Assembly (NCBI RefSeq): GCF_016862795.1 | Contig: NZ_BONQ01000021.1 | Coordinates: 93,181-157,180 of the forward strand | Direction: 5' to 3' | Source: Dactylosporangium siamense | GTDB taxonomy: Bacteria > Actinomycetota > Actinomycetes > Mycobacteriales > Micromonosporaceae | DNA length: 64,000 bases | Shown here: piece by piece, positions 31,765 to 41,117 of the stretch | How positions within the stretch are numbered: the first letter of the stretch is position 1 | Layout: every line of letters begins with the position of its first letter | Translations under genes and position numbers: made by a program | Notes under the pieces: model-generated | What the model was told of the DNA's origin: nothing | Database searches by the model: none | Seen by the model: the letters and a program-made list of their open reading frames with translations, nothing else

Positions 31765-33456
31765 ATGAAACGGTTGCCGCTCGACGATCCCGGTGAACCC
31801 GACAGCAGAACCGCCGGCAGGTATCTGCTGTGGGTGCTGCGCAGCCAGCTCCCGACGATCCTTCCCGGCATCGCCCTCGGCATCGTCTGGATGGTCAGCC
31901 AGGCCCTCGTCCCGGCCGCCCTCGGTGCCGGCGTCGACGCCCTCACCGCGCACGACCGGACCGCCCTGCTCGGCGCCGGCGGCGCCCTCCTCGGCCTCGG
32001 CATCATCACCGCGATCAGCGGCATCATGCGGCACCGGTTCGCCGTCACCAACTTCCTCGGCGCCGGCTTCCGCACCGTGCAGGTCACCGCCCGGCACGCG
32101 ACCCACCTCGGGGCGACCCTGCCGAAGAAGGTGGCCGCCGGCGAGGTCGTCAGCATCGGCACCACCGACTTCGACCACGTCGGCTACTCGATGGACGTCA
32201 GCGCCCGCACCGGCGGTGCCGTCGTCGCGATCATCGTCGTCGCCGTGCTGCTGCTCGACGTGTCCGTGCCGCTCGGCCTCGTCGTCGTCATCGGCGTGCC
32301 GCTGCTCGTCGGCGTCGTCGGCCTGCTCATCAAGCCCCTCCACCAGCGCCGCCGAGCCCAGCGCGAGCTCGCCGGCGCGCTCACCGGCCGCGCCGCCGAC
32401 ATCGTCTCCGGCCTGCGGATCCTGCGTGGCGTCGGCGGCGAGGACGTCGTGTCCGCCCGGTACCGGACCGAGTCCCAGCAGGTGCGCGCCGCCGGCGTCC
32501 GGGTCGCCAAGGTCGAAACCCTCCTCGAAGGTGCGCAGGTGCTCCTCCCCGGCCTGTTCGTCGCCCTCGTCACCTGGCTCGGCGCCCGGTTCGCCGTCGC
32601 CGGCAAGATCACTCCGGGCGAGCTCGTTGCCTTCTACGCCTACGCCGCGTTCCTCGTCGGTCCACTGCGGACACTCACCGAGTTCGCCGAGAAGTTGACC
32701 CGCGGCCTCGTCGCCGCCGGCCGCGTCATCACCCTCCTGGGCGTCGAGCCCGAGCTGCGCGACCCGGCCGACCCGGCCGCCGCCACCGCCGGTGACCTGG
32801 CCGACCCCGGCTCGGGGTTCGTCGCCGGCAGCGGGCGCTTCACCGCGATCGCCGCCACCCGGCCCGAGGACGCCGCCGCGATCGCGGACCGGATCGGCTT
32901 GCTCGACCCGGCCTCGGAGGCGCTGCTGCTGGGCGTACCCCTGCGAACGCTGAAGATCGACGACGTCCGGTCGCACATCGTCGTGGCCGACAATGACGAC
33001 CGCCTCTTCCGCGGGCGCCTGGGCGACGAGCTCGGCGCACGGCCCGCCGCCGTCCTCGCCGCCCTCGACGCCGCCGCGGCCCTCGACATCGTCGCCGCCC
33101 TCCCCGACGGCCTCGACACCGAGATCGCCGAGCGCGGTCGCGACTTCTCCGGCGGCCAGCAGCAGCGCCTGCGCCTCGCCCGCGTCCTCGCCCTCGACCC
33201 GCCGGTCCTCGTCCTGGTCGAGCCGACCAGCGCCGTCGACACGCACACCGAGGCGCTCATCGCCCGCAACCTCCCCACCGTGCGCACCGGCCGGACCACC
33301 GTCGTGTGCACCACCAGCCCGCTGCTGCTCGACCGCGCCGACACTGTCGCGTTCGTCGACGTCACCGGCCGCGTCGCGGCCAGCGGCACCCACCGTTCAT
33401 TGCTGGACAGCTGCCCTGCCTACGCGGCGACCGTCACGCGGGAGGACGACGCCTGA
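31765..33456 (+). CDS. ABC exporter half with degenerate Walker motifs
   Basis: 563 residues. Residues about 20-310 form a six-helix type IV exporter transmembrane domain. The ATPase domain has lost Walker A (the region reads VAGSGRFTAIAATRPED, no GKS/T), Walker B aspartate is replaced (LVLVEPTSAVD) and the H-loop histidine is absent (VVCTTSP), but the signature is intact (FSGGQQQRLRLAR). It can therefore supply the signature half of one ATP site but not bind ATP canonically itself. Its stop overlaps the start of the partner (TGATG). Substrate unknown. Confidence 0.9.
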   Translation: MKRLPLDDPGEPDSRTAGRYLLWVLRSQLPTILPGIALGIVWMVSQALVPAALGAGVDALTAHDRTALLGAGGALLGLGIITAISGIMRHRFAVTNFLGAGFRTVQVTARHATHLGATLPKKVAAGEVVSIGTTDFDHVGYSMDVSARTGGAVVAIIVVAVLLLDVSVPLGLVVVIGVPLLVGVVGLLIKPLHQRRRAQRELAGALTGRAADIVSGLRILRGVGGEDVVSARYRTESQQVRAAGVRVAKVETLLEGAQVLLPGLFVALVTWLGARFAVAGKITPGELVAFYAYAAFLVGPLRTLTEFAEKLTRGLVAAGRVITLLGVEPELRDPADPAAATAGDLADPGSGFVAGSGRFTAIAATRPEDAAAIADRIGLLDPASEALLLGVPLRTLKIDDVRSHIVVADNDDRLFRGRLGDELGARPAAVLAALDAAAALDIVAALPDGLDTEIAERGRDFSGGQQQRLRLARVLALDPPVLVLVEPTSAVDTHTEALIARNLPTVRTGRTTVVCTTSPLLLDRADTVAFVDVTGRVAASGTHRSLLDSCPAYAATVTREDDA

Positions 33457-35204
33457 TGCTGCCCATCGCCTCCGGCGCCGAGGTCCGCGCCTACCTGCGG
33501 CGCCTGATCAGGGCCCACCCGCGGATGCTCGCCCTCGTCGTCGTCCTCCACGTCAGCGCCGCCGTCGCCGGCCTCGTCACCCCCCGCCTGCTGGGCGACC
33601 TGGTCGAGAAGACCTCCGCGGGCACGACCACCGCGACCGTCGACCGCGTCGCCCTCACCATCACCGGCGTCATCGTGGTCGTGTCGGTGCTGGTGCGCTA
33701 CGCCCGGCTCGCCTCCGCCCGCCTCGGCGAGCAGGTCCTCGCGACCCTCCGCGAGGAGTTCGTCGACCGGGTCCTCGCCGTCCCACCGTCCACGGTGGAA
33801 CGCGCCGGCACTGGCGACCTGCTCACCCGCGCCTCCCGCGACGTCGAAGGGACCTCCAGCACCGTCCGCTTCGCGCTGCCCGAGGTCATCGTCGGCGTCC
33901 TGCAGGTCCTGCTCACCCTCGGCGCCGTGGCGCTGCTGTCCCCGCTCCTGCTGCTGCCCGCCCTCATCGCGGTGCCGGTCCTGTGGTCCAGCTCCGTGTG
34001 GTACTTCCGCCGGGCCCCCGCCGGCTACCTCGCCTCCAGCGCCGCCTTCGCCCAGCTCACCGACGGCCTCGCGGAGACCGTCGAGGGTGCCCGCACCGTC
34101 GACGTGCTCCGCCTGCGGCGCCGGCGGGTGCGGCGCACCCAGGCGCACCTGCGCGGCGTGTACGGCACCAACATGTACACGCTGAAACTGCGCACCGTCT
34201 TCTTCCCGCTCACCGAGTTCGGCTACGTCCTGCCCGGCGTCGTCACCCTCGTGGCCGGCGGCTGGTACGTGATGGAGGGGTGGGCGACCGTCGGCCAGGT
34301 CACCGCCGCCGTCCTGTACTTCGTCGCCCTGATCGACCCGCTCGACCGGGTCCTGTCCTGGTTCGACCAGCTGCAGGTCGGCCTGGCCTCCCTGGCCCGC
34401 ATCGTCGGCGTCCAGTCCGTTCCCGTGCCCGCCGCCGACGCTCCACCGGCGTTCACCGACGAACGGATCGTGGCTCGGGGCGTGCGATTCTCCTACGTCG
34501 ACGGCCGCGACGTCCTGCACGGCGTCGACCTGGAGATCCGCCCCGGCGAGCGGCTCGCCGTCGTCGGCCCCTCCGGCGCGGGCAAGTCCACCCTCGGCCG
34601 GCTCCTCGCGGGCATCTACACCCCTGGCGACGGCGCGGTCACCGTCGGTGGTGTCCCTCTTGCCGACCTGCCGCTGGCCTCACTACGGCAGCACGTCGCC
34701 CTCGTCACCCAGGAACACCACGTCTTCCTCGGCACCGTCCGCGACAACCTCGTCCTGGCCCGGCCCTCGGCCTCGGTCGCGGAGCTGCGCCGGGCCCTCG
34801 CCACCGTCGACGCCCTGGACTGGGTCGACGCCCTGCCCGACGGCCTGGACACGGTGCTGGGCGAGCCGCCCCTGTCGCCGGCGCAGGCGCAGCAGCTGGC
34901 CCTCGCCCGGCTCGTCCTCGCCGACCCGCACACCCTCGTCCTGGACGAGGCGACGTCCCTCATCGACCCGCGGGCCGCCCGGCACCTCGAACGCTCCCTC
35001 GCCGGCGCCCTGGAGGGGCGCACGGTGATCGCGATCGCGCACCGGCTCTTCTCCGCCCACGACGCCGATCGGGTCGCGGTCGTGGAGGACGGCCGGATCA
35101 CCGAACTCGGCAGCCACGACGAACTGGTCGCCGCCGGCGGCGCGTACGCCGCGCTCTGGCGCTCCTGGCACGGCACCGACCGCCAGCCCACCGCCTCTCC
35201 ATGA
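33456..35204 (+). CDS. ABC exporter half with intact Walker motifs, degenerate signature
   Basis: 582 residues: exporter transmembrane domain (about 15-320) and ATPase domain (about 340-575). Walker A GPSGAGKST, Walker B TLVLDEATSLID and H-loop IAIAHRLF are intact; the signature is LSPAQAQQ in place of LSGGQ. With the partner at 31765-33456 the heterodimer has one complete site (this Walker A with the partner signature) and one dead site. Lipids, peptides or drugs are possible cargo; no adjacent biosynthetic gene indicates which. Confidence 0.92.
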   Translation: MLPIASGAEVRAYLRRLIRAHPRMLALVVVLHVSAAVAGLVTPRLLGDLVEKTSAGTTTATVDRVALTITGVIVVVSVLVRYARLASARLGEQVLATLREEFVDRVLAVPPSTVERAGTGDLLTRASRDVEGTSSTVRFALPEVIVGVLQVLLTLGAVALLSPLLLLPALIAVPVLWSSSVWYFRRAPAGYLASSAAFAQLTDGLAETVEGARTVDVLRLRRRRVRRTQAHLRGVYGTNMYTLKLRTVFFPLTEFGYVLPGVVTLVAGGWYVMEGWATVGQVTAAVLYFVALIDPLDRVLSWFDQLQVGLASLARIVGVQSVPVPAADAPPAFTDERIVARGVRFSYVDGRDVLHGVDLEIRPGERLAVVGPSGAGKSTLGRLLAGIYTPGDGAVTVGGVPLADLPLASLRQHVALVTQEHHVFLGTVRDNLVLARPSASVAELRRALATVDALDWVDALPDGLDTVLGEPPLSPAQAQQLALARLVLADPHTLVLDEATSLIDPRAARHLERSLAGALEGRTVIAIAHRLFSAHDADRVAVVEDGRITELGSHDELVAAGGAYAALWRSWHGTDRQPTASP

Positions 35205-35250
35205 TCCAGAAGACCCTGGGCGCTCCTGGCTGCTCGAGGTCTTCGGGATC
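35203..35250. repeat. Intergenic palindrome, TGATCCGG family, copy C
   Basis: Arms GATCCAGAAGACC (35203-35215) and GGTCTTCGGGATC (35238-35250) pair with one mismatch. The left arm starts inside the ABC gene stop codon. It lies between two convergent genes (ABC and DUF1707), consistent with a bidirectional terminator or a mobile intergenic repeat. Confidence 0.8.
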
Positions 35251-35266
35251 GTGAGGACGGAGGCGG

Positions 35267-35590
35267 TCAGTGGAACGCGGCGTAGACCAGGCCCAGCAGG
35301 ACGGCGGCGATCAGGGCGATCGCGAACACCAGCAGCACGTGGCGGTCGTTGGCGGTCTCGCCGCCGGCCGTCGCCGCCGGGGTGGCCGGCAGCGCCGGGA
35401 GGTCGTGGGTGGCGGCACGCAGATCGTCGAGGGTCTTCGCGGCGAGGACCGTGTCGCAGCGGTCGGCGAACTCGTCCAGGGTCAGGCGGCCCAGCTGGGT
35501 GTGGTGCTGCAGCGCCTCGATGACGTGCTGGCGGTCCTCGTCCGAGGCGCGCATGGTCAGGCCGGGCCGGTGGTCGTCGGCGGCGGGCAT
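35267..35590 (-). CDS. Small DUF1707 membrane protein
   Basis: 107 residues. DUF1707 occupies about 12-65 (MRASDEDRQHVIEALQHHTQ, LTLDEFADRCDTVLAAKTLD), then a Pro/Ala linker and one C-terminal transmembrane helix (LLVFAIALIAAVLLGLVYAA). The domain faces the cytoplasm if the tail anchors it. The ATG at 35590 lies two bases after the ybaK stop, implying coupling; an internal ATG at 35554 starts exactly at the domain. Role unknown. Confidence 0.8.
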   Translation of the reverse strand: MPAADDHRPGLTMRASDEDRQHVIEALQHHTQLGRLTLDEFADRCDTVLAAKTLDDLRAATHDLPALPATPAATAGGETANDRHVLLVFAIALIAAVLLGLVYAAFH

Positions 35591-35592
35591 GA

Positions 35593-36072
35593 TCAGTGGG
35601 CCGCGATGTCGGCGAGCACGGCGCCGGTGACCTGGACGAGGTCGTCGGGGGCGAGTTCGATCTGCAGGCCGCGCCGGCCGCCCGAGACGTACATCGTGGA
35701 CAGTCCGGAAGCCGACGCGTCGATGACGATGGGGAGCCGGGAGCGCTGGCCGACCGGGGAGATGCCGCCCGTCACATAGCCGGTGGCGCGTTCGGCGGCG
35801 GCCGGCTCGGCCATCGAGGCGCGTTTGCCGCCGACCGCGGCGGCCAGGGCCTTGAGGTCCAGGGACGTCGACACGGGCACCACACCGACCGTGAGCTGGC
35901 CGTCGATGGTGGTGACGAGGGTCTTGAAGAGGCGGGACGGCTCGACGCCGAGGGCCGCCGCGGCCGCCTCGCCATAGGAGGTGGCCCGGGGGTCGACCTC
36001 ATAGGTGTGCGGAGTGAACGCGATCTTCTGCCGCGCCAACAGTGCGGTCGCCGGGGTGCCCTTGCTCGCCAC
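35593..36072 (-). CDS. ybaK: YbaK-type Cys-tRNA(Pro)/aminoacyl-tRNA deacylase
   Basis: 159 residues from a GTG. TPATALLARQKIAFTPHTYE, RLFKTLVTTIDGQ, VVPVSTSLDLKALA, and GGISPVGQR define the YbaK/EbsC family, with the conserved lysine after LF as the functional residue. It clears Cys mischarged on tRNA-Pro. The gene is divergent from the gene at 36090 with a 17-base spacer. Confidence 0.9.
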   Translation of the reverse strand: MASKGTPATALLARQKIAFTPHTYEVDPRATSYGEAAAAALGVEPSRLFKTLVTTIDGQLTVGVVPVSTSLDLKALAAAVGGKRASMAEPAAAERATGYVTGGISPVGQRSRLPIVIDASASGLSTMYVSGGRRGLQIELAPDDLVQVTGAVLADIAAH

Positions 36073-36089
36073 TGGCCCACAATAGCGAG

Positions 36090-36836
36090 ATGCAGATCGG
36101 TGCCGTCCAGATGTACCTGGGCTACGGGCACATCTTCCTGGGCGCCACCAGCGGCCGTGACATGTCCGTGTTCGACGGTGACGGGCCGATCACCGCGACC
36201 GACCGGCACGTGCGGGTCGCGGCGCGCCCGCAGGTCGGGCTGGTCAGGGTCCGGTTGTGGCAGGGGGCCGGGCCGCGGGTCGGGCGGCTGGTGTTCGACG
36301 GGGTGTTGGACCTGCCGGACGCCCGGTTCTGTGTGGAGGAGGCGACGGGGCTGTCGCGGTTCGTGACGAAGGTCAGTTCGGTGGAGCCGCGGGTGCTCGT
36401 CGCCGTCGACGACCCGGGGCACGCGTCGCGGATCGACGTGGTCCTCGAGCCGGAGTTCGTGCCACGCAGCGCGCAGGTGTGGACGTCGGGGGAGCCGCCG
36501 TTTCCGAAGCTGACGGTCGCGCCGACCGCGCCGCGGCACCGGGCGGACGTGTTCGCCGACGCCCTGGCCGGGCACGACTTCCCGCGGCGGCGGCTGGCGG
36601 CGGCGCTGACGGTGATGGGGGAGGAGCGGCGGGTCCGGGGTTCGGAGCAGATCGTCGCGTTCTTCATCAACGACGTCGTCGAGTGGCTGCGCTGGCTGCA
36701 TGAGCGCATCACGTGGGACATGTGCCGCGAGTCGGGGCGGATGCTGACGGAGCAGTTGGGGCGCCGCCCGCCGGAGGACCTCGCCGACGACGTCCTCATC
36801 GACCTGCAGCGCCGCCTGGGTCAGCAACTCTACTGA
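36090..36836 (+). CDS. Conserved hypothetical protein
   Basis: 248 residues, not recognised. It starts MQIGAVQMYLGYGHIFLGAT, has a beta-rich N-terminal half (VRVAARPQVGLVRVRLW, EPRVLVAVDDPGHASRI) and a helical C-terminal third (IVAFFINDVVEWLRWLHERI). No signal peptide or membrane helix. ATG at 36090 follows a CACAAT hexamer at seven bases and no ribosome site. Its last 41 bases overlap the convergent methyltransferase gene. Confidence 0.7.
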   Translation: MQIGAVQMYLGYGHIFLGATSGRDMSVFDGDGPITATDRHVRVAARPQVGLVRVRLWQGAGPRVGRLVFDGVLDLPDARFCVEEATGLSRFVTKVSSVEPRVLVAVDDPGHASRIDVVLEPEFVPRSAQVWTSGEPPFPKLTVAPTAPRHRADVFADALAGHDFPRRRLAAALTVMGEERRVRGSEQIVAFFINDVVEWLRWLHERITWDMCRESGRMLTEQLGRRPPEDLADDVLIDLQRRLGQQLY

Positions 36837-37965
36837 GGAGCAGCACCGCGGGAGCGCCCGCGACCCTGGTCAGGGCTATGACGGCGGACCGGCTGCCGGA
36901 GAGGCGCAATGCCCTGCGCAGCTCCTCCACGTCCAGGGCCGAGCCGCGTTTGAGGATCGTCAGCGCGCCGACGTCCAGGGACCGCAGCGCGGTCCGCAGC
37001 CGCTTCAACGCGACCGGCAGCTGGTCGAGCACCTCGTAGCAGCGCCCGAACGGGGTCGGCGCCGGCGTGGAGGTGTAGACGTAGGCGATGGTGGGGTCCG
37101 CCAGGGTGCCGTCGACCGTCGCGGCGAACTCGGCGACGAGGTGCGACCGGATGACGGCACCATCCGGGTCGTACACGAAATTTCCGACAGGTCCGACCGG
37201 GGCGGCCAGCACGCCGCTCCCCGTCAGCGACACGACGTCCGGCCCCTGGAACAGGGTCGCCCGTCGAGGGGCGGCGGCAAGGGGGCCGCACCAGGCCGCC
37301 GCCTCCACCACGTCACCGTCGACCGACACCCACTCTCCCTCGGCCCCGGGCGGCAACATCGCGTGGTCGATGCCGGGAGCGAGCTTCAGCACCGTCATCG
37401 GCACGCGTGCGGCCAGCCCGACGACGAAGTCCCACGGCGGGGAGTAGGCGCGAGGGTCGAACACCCGCCGCCCGCCGGAGGTGCGCCTGGCGGGGTCGCA
37501 GAACACGGCGTCGACGCCGTCCAGCGGGACTGATGCCGCGTCGCGGGGCTCCACCCGTACCAACTGCGAAAGACCCAACGCGAGCACGTTCGCCGCGGCG
37601 GTCGCGGCCGTCTCCTCGCTCGCGTCGACGGCGTGCACGCGCAGGCCGGCCCGGGCGAAGGCGATGGTGTCCGCACCGATGCCGCAGCCCAGGTCGGCGA
37701 CGCTGGTCGCGCCCGCGGCGGCGAGCCGGGCCGCCCGCCTGGCCGCGACGGGACCCCGGGTCGCCTGCTCGAGGCCCGCCCGGGTGAAGTGCATCACGCT
37801 CGCGTCGGCGCCGAACTTGGCGACGGCCTTGCGTCGCAGCGCCACCTGGGTCAGCGCGGTGGCGGCGAGGTCCGGCGGGAAGCCGGCCGCGCGTAGCGCC
37901 GATGCGGCCGCCAGGGGGTCGCCGTCCGGCAGTGCCGCCGCGGCTTTCAGGGCCTGTTCGAGCAT
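36796..37965 (-). CDS. SAM methyltransferase with THUMP-like C-terminal domain
   Basis: 389 residues. The SAM loop is VADLGCGIGADTIAFARAG (about 90-108), followed by HAVDASEE and FCDPARRTSGG, where DPxRR replaces the usual DPPY/NPPY. The C-terminal part (about 300-389) matches the THUMP-like domain of actinobacterial class I methyltransferases (LTILKRGSALDVEELRR). Likely an RNA-modifying enzyme; target unknown. Three bases separate its start from the stop of the lipoprotein gene upstream on the same strand. Confidence 0.85.
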   Translation of the reverse strand: MLEQALKAAAALPDGDPLAAASALRAAGFPPDLAATALTQVALRRKAVAKFGADASVMHFTRAGLEQATRGPVAARRAARLAAAGATSVADLGCGIGADTIAFARAGLRVHAVDASEETAATAAANVLALGLSQLVRVEPRDAASVPLDGVDAVFCDPARRTSGGRRVFDPRAYSPPWDFVVGLAARVPMTVLKLAPGIDHAMLPPGAEGEWVSVDGDVVEAAAWCGPLAAAPRRATLFQGPDVVSLTGSGVLAAPVGPVGNFVYDPDGAVIRSHLVAEFAATVDGTLADPTIAYVYTSTPAPTPFGRCYEVLDQLPVALKRLRTALRSLDVGALTILKRGSALDVEELRRALRLSGSRSAVIALTRVAGAPAVLLLSRVADPGGAAGR

Positions 37966-37968
37966 GCG

Positions 37969-38730
37969 TTATGAGATCCCTAGGATGCCGTTGGCCTTGC
38001 CGAGACTCTTCTTGACCTTGAAGGTATAGCTGTCGCCGGCGTTCGACGAGCCGTGCACCAGCCAGTAGTCGCCCTTGTCCTCCTTGGGCTGGCCCTCGGT
38101 CCAGTTCGGCGGGGCCTTCTTGCCACCGTAGTTGCTCGCGATGGAGTGGCTGGAGTAGGTCGCCATGCGTTGCGTGTTGCCGTTGTACCAGGCGTTGATG
38201 AAGTTGTTCACGTAGCTGGACGGGTCCGAGGGGTACTCGGTCTTCTCGATCACGACGTCCGTGACGGCCTGCGGCTTGCCCAGCTTCTGCTCGTCGACCG
38301 TGACCTGGAGCTGGTCGCCGTGGTCGTTGCGCAGGATGCAGTCGGAGCCGTCCTTCTTCGCGTACTTCCAGTTGGTGTCGGCGCCCTTCTCGATGTACTG
38401 GAAGTTGCTCACGGCGCCGGCGCCGGCGAGCTGCTTGATCCGGCCGCTGTCGTTCTTGGTCCACGCGGTGACGACGGCCTGGCAGTAGCCCTTCGCGTCA
38501 CCCGGATAGGTGGGCGCGGCGCTCTTGTCCGTGGCGGGGCTCTGGTTGCCGCCGCCGGACGCCGCGGCGGAGGCGCCGCCGCCGTTGGTGTTCTCGCCGA
38601 ACGCGGCGGAGTCCGAGGGGCCGGTGCTGGTGGCGGCCACGGGCGTGCCTCCGCCGTCCTTCTTGCCGCAGGCGGTGAGGGACCCCACGGCCAGGATGGC
38701 GACGATCAGCGTGCCGAGCAGCCTCTTCAT
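37969..38730 (-). CDS. Secreted lipoprotein of unknown function
   Basis: 253 residues. Signal peptide MKRLLGTLIVAILAVG then lipobox LTAC. A Ser/Gly/Asn/Ala-rich linker (about 25-75) leads to a domain beginning YPGDAKGYCQAVVTAWTKND with further SYVNNFINAWYNGNTQRMAT, two similar helical repeats of the kind found in small extracellular binding domains. Two cysteines (YCQAV, DCILR) may pair. Function unknown. Its promoter region is shared with groES on the other strand. Confidence 0.85.
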   Translation of the reverse strand: MKRLLGTLIVAILAVGSLTACGKKDGGGTPVAATSTGPSDSAAFGENTNGGGASAAASGGGNQSPATDKSAAPTYPGDAKGYCQAVVTAWTKNDSGRIKQLAGAGAVSNFQYIEKGADTNWKYAKKDGSDCILRNDHGDQLQVTVDEQKLGKPQAVTDVVIEKTEYPSDPSSYVNNFINAWYNGNTQRMATYSSHSIASNYGGKKAPPNWTEGQPKEDKGDYWLVHGSSNAGDSYTFKVKKSLGKANGILGIS

Positions 38731-38808
38731 ACCGCCGAGCGTAGATCCGTGGCGGTGCCCGCGCCGCGGTCCGTCGCGTAGCCGACGACGGGTGATTTCG
38801 TGGCGTGT

Positions 38809-38835
38809 TTGGCACTCTCCTTGACGGAGTGCTAG
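38809..38835. promoter_or_regulatory. CIRCE operator 1 (HrcA site)
   Basis: TTGGCACTC (38809-38817), nine bases, GAGTGCTAG (38827-38835): a near-consensus CIRCE element. It covers the -35 region of the groES promoter. Confidence 0.92.
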
Positions 38836-38850
38836 CCAGCGACATAACCT
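38821..38850 (+). promoter_or_regulatory. groES promoter
   Basis: TTGACG (38821-38826) and TAACCT (38845-38850) with 18-bp spacing. It lies between and partly inside the two CIRCE operators, so HrcA would block polymerase directly. Confidence 0.65.
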
Positions 38851-38854
38851 CCGA

Positions 38855-38881
38855 TTAGCACTCTCGTGTCGAGGGTGCCAG
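38855..38881. promoter_or_regulatory. CIRCE operator 2 (HrcA site)
   Basis: Perfect left half TTAGCACTC (38855-38863), nine bases, and a diverged right half GGGTGCCAG (38873-38881). It sits at the expected transcription start, downstream of the -10 element. Confidence 0.88.
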
Positions 38882-38966
38882 CCAACCGGCTGAAGCCGGC
38901 ACCCGCGACGACGGCTTCACCGGGCACTCGATAGCGCAAGATTCAATACCCCAGGAGGGTATGCCC

Positions 38967-39275
38967 GTGACTACCGCGACGAAGGTTGCGATCAAGCCGC
39001 TCGAGGACCGCATCCTGGTCCAGGCCAACGAGGCTGAGACGACCACCGCCTCGGGCATCGTCATCCCGGACACGGCCAAGGAGAAGCCCCAGGAGGGCAC
39101 TGTCCAGGCTGTGGGCCCCGGTCGTATCGACGACAAGGGCAACCGGGTTCCGATCGACGTCAAGGTCGGCGACACCGTCATCTACTCGAAGTACGGCGGC
39201 ACCGAGGTCAAGTGGGGCGGCCAGGAGTACCTGGTGCTCTCCGCCCGTGATGTCCTCGCGGTCATCGAGAAGTGA
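38967..39275 (+). CDS. groES: Co-chaperonin GroES
   Basis: 102 residues (104 from the alternative ATG at 38961). [35 protein letters not shown] and [19 protein letters not shown] cover the beta barrel and mobile loop. GroES caps GroEL during folding. GTG at 38967 is preferred because AGGAGG ends eight bases before it, whereas the ATG is only two bases away from it. Controlled by two CIRCE operators; groEL follows after 93 bases. Confidence 0.96.
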   Translation: MTTATKVAIKPLEDRILVQANEAETTTASGIVIPDTAKEKPQEGTVQAVGPGRIDDKGNRVPIDVKVGDTVIYSKYGGTEVKWGGQEYLVLSARDVLAVIEK

Positions 39276-39353
39276 CCCAGACCAAGTAGAGCAGTGGCCA
39301 CCGCCCCGGACCCGTGCGCGCAGCGCTGGCGGCCGGGGCGGTGTCGCCTTTGA

Positions 39354-41009
<1,656 letters not shown>

Positions 41010-41022
41010 GTCACGCGACATC

Positions 41023-41055
41023 GTGAGGGGCCCTTCATCGTGAGGGGCCCCTCAC
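41023..41055 (+). terminator. Terminator after groEL
   Basis: GTGAGGGGCCC (41023-41033) pairs with GGGCCCCTCAC (41045-41055); the right half also holds a perfect self-palindrome GTGAGGGGCCCCTCAC (41040-41055). CATCGTGAGGGGCCC is directly duplicated. A TTCTTAGG stretch follows. Confidence 0.75.
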
Positions 41056-41117
41056 GCAGTTCTTAGGGATCGATTACCGCCCTTGGTGGGTGATGATCCA
41101 CGGCGCAGACTGGAGCC

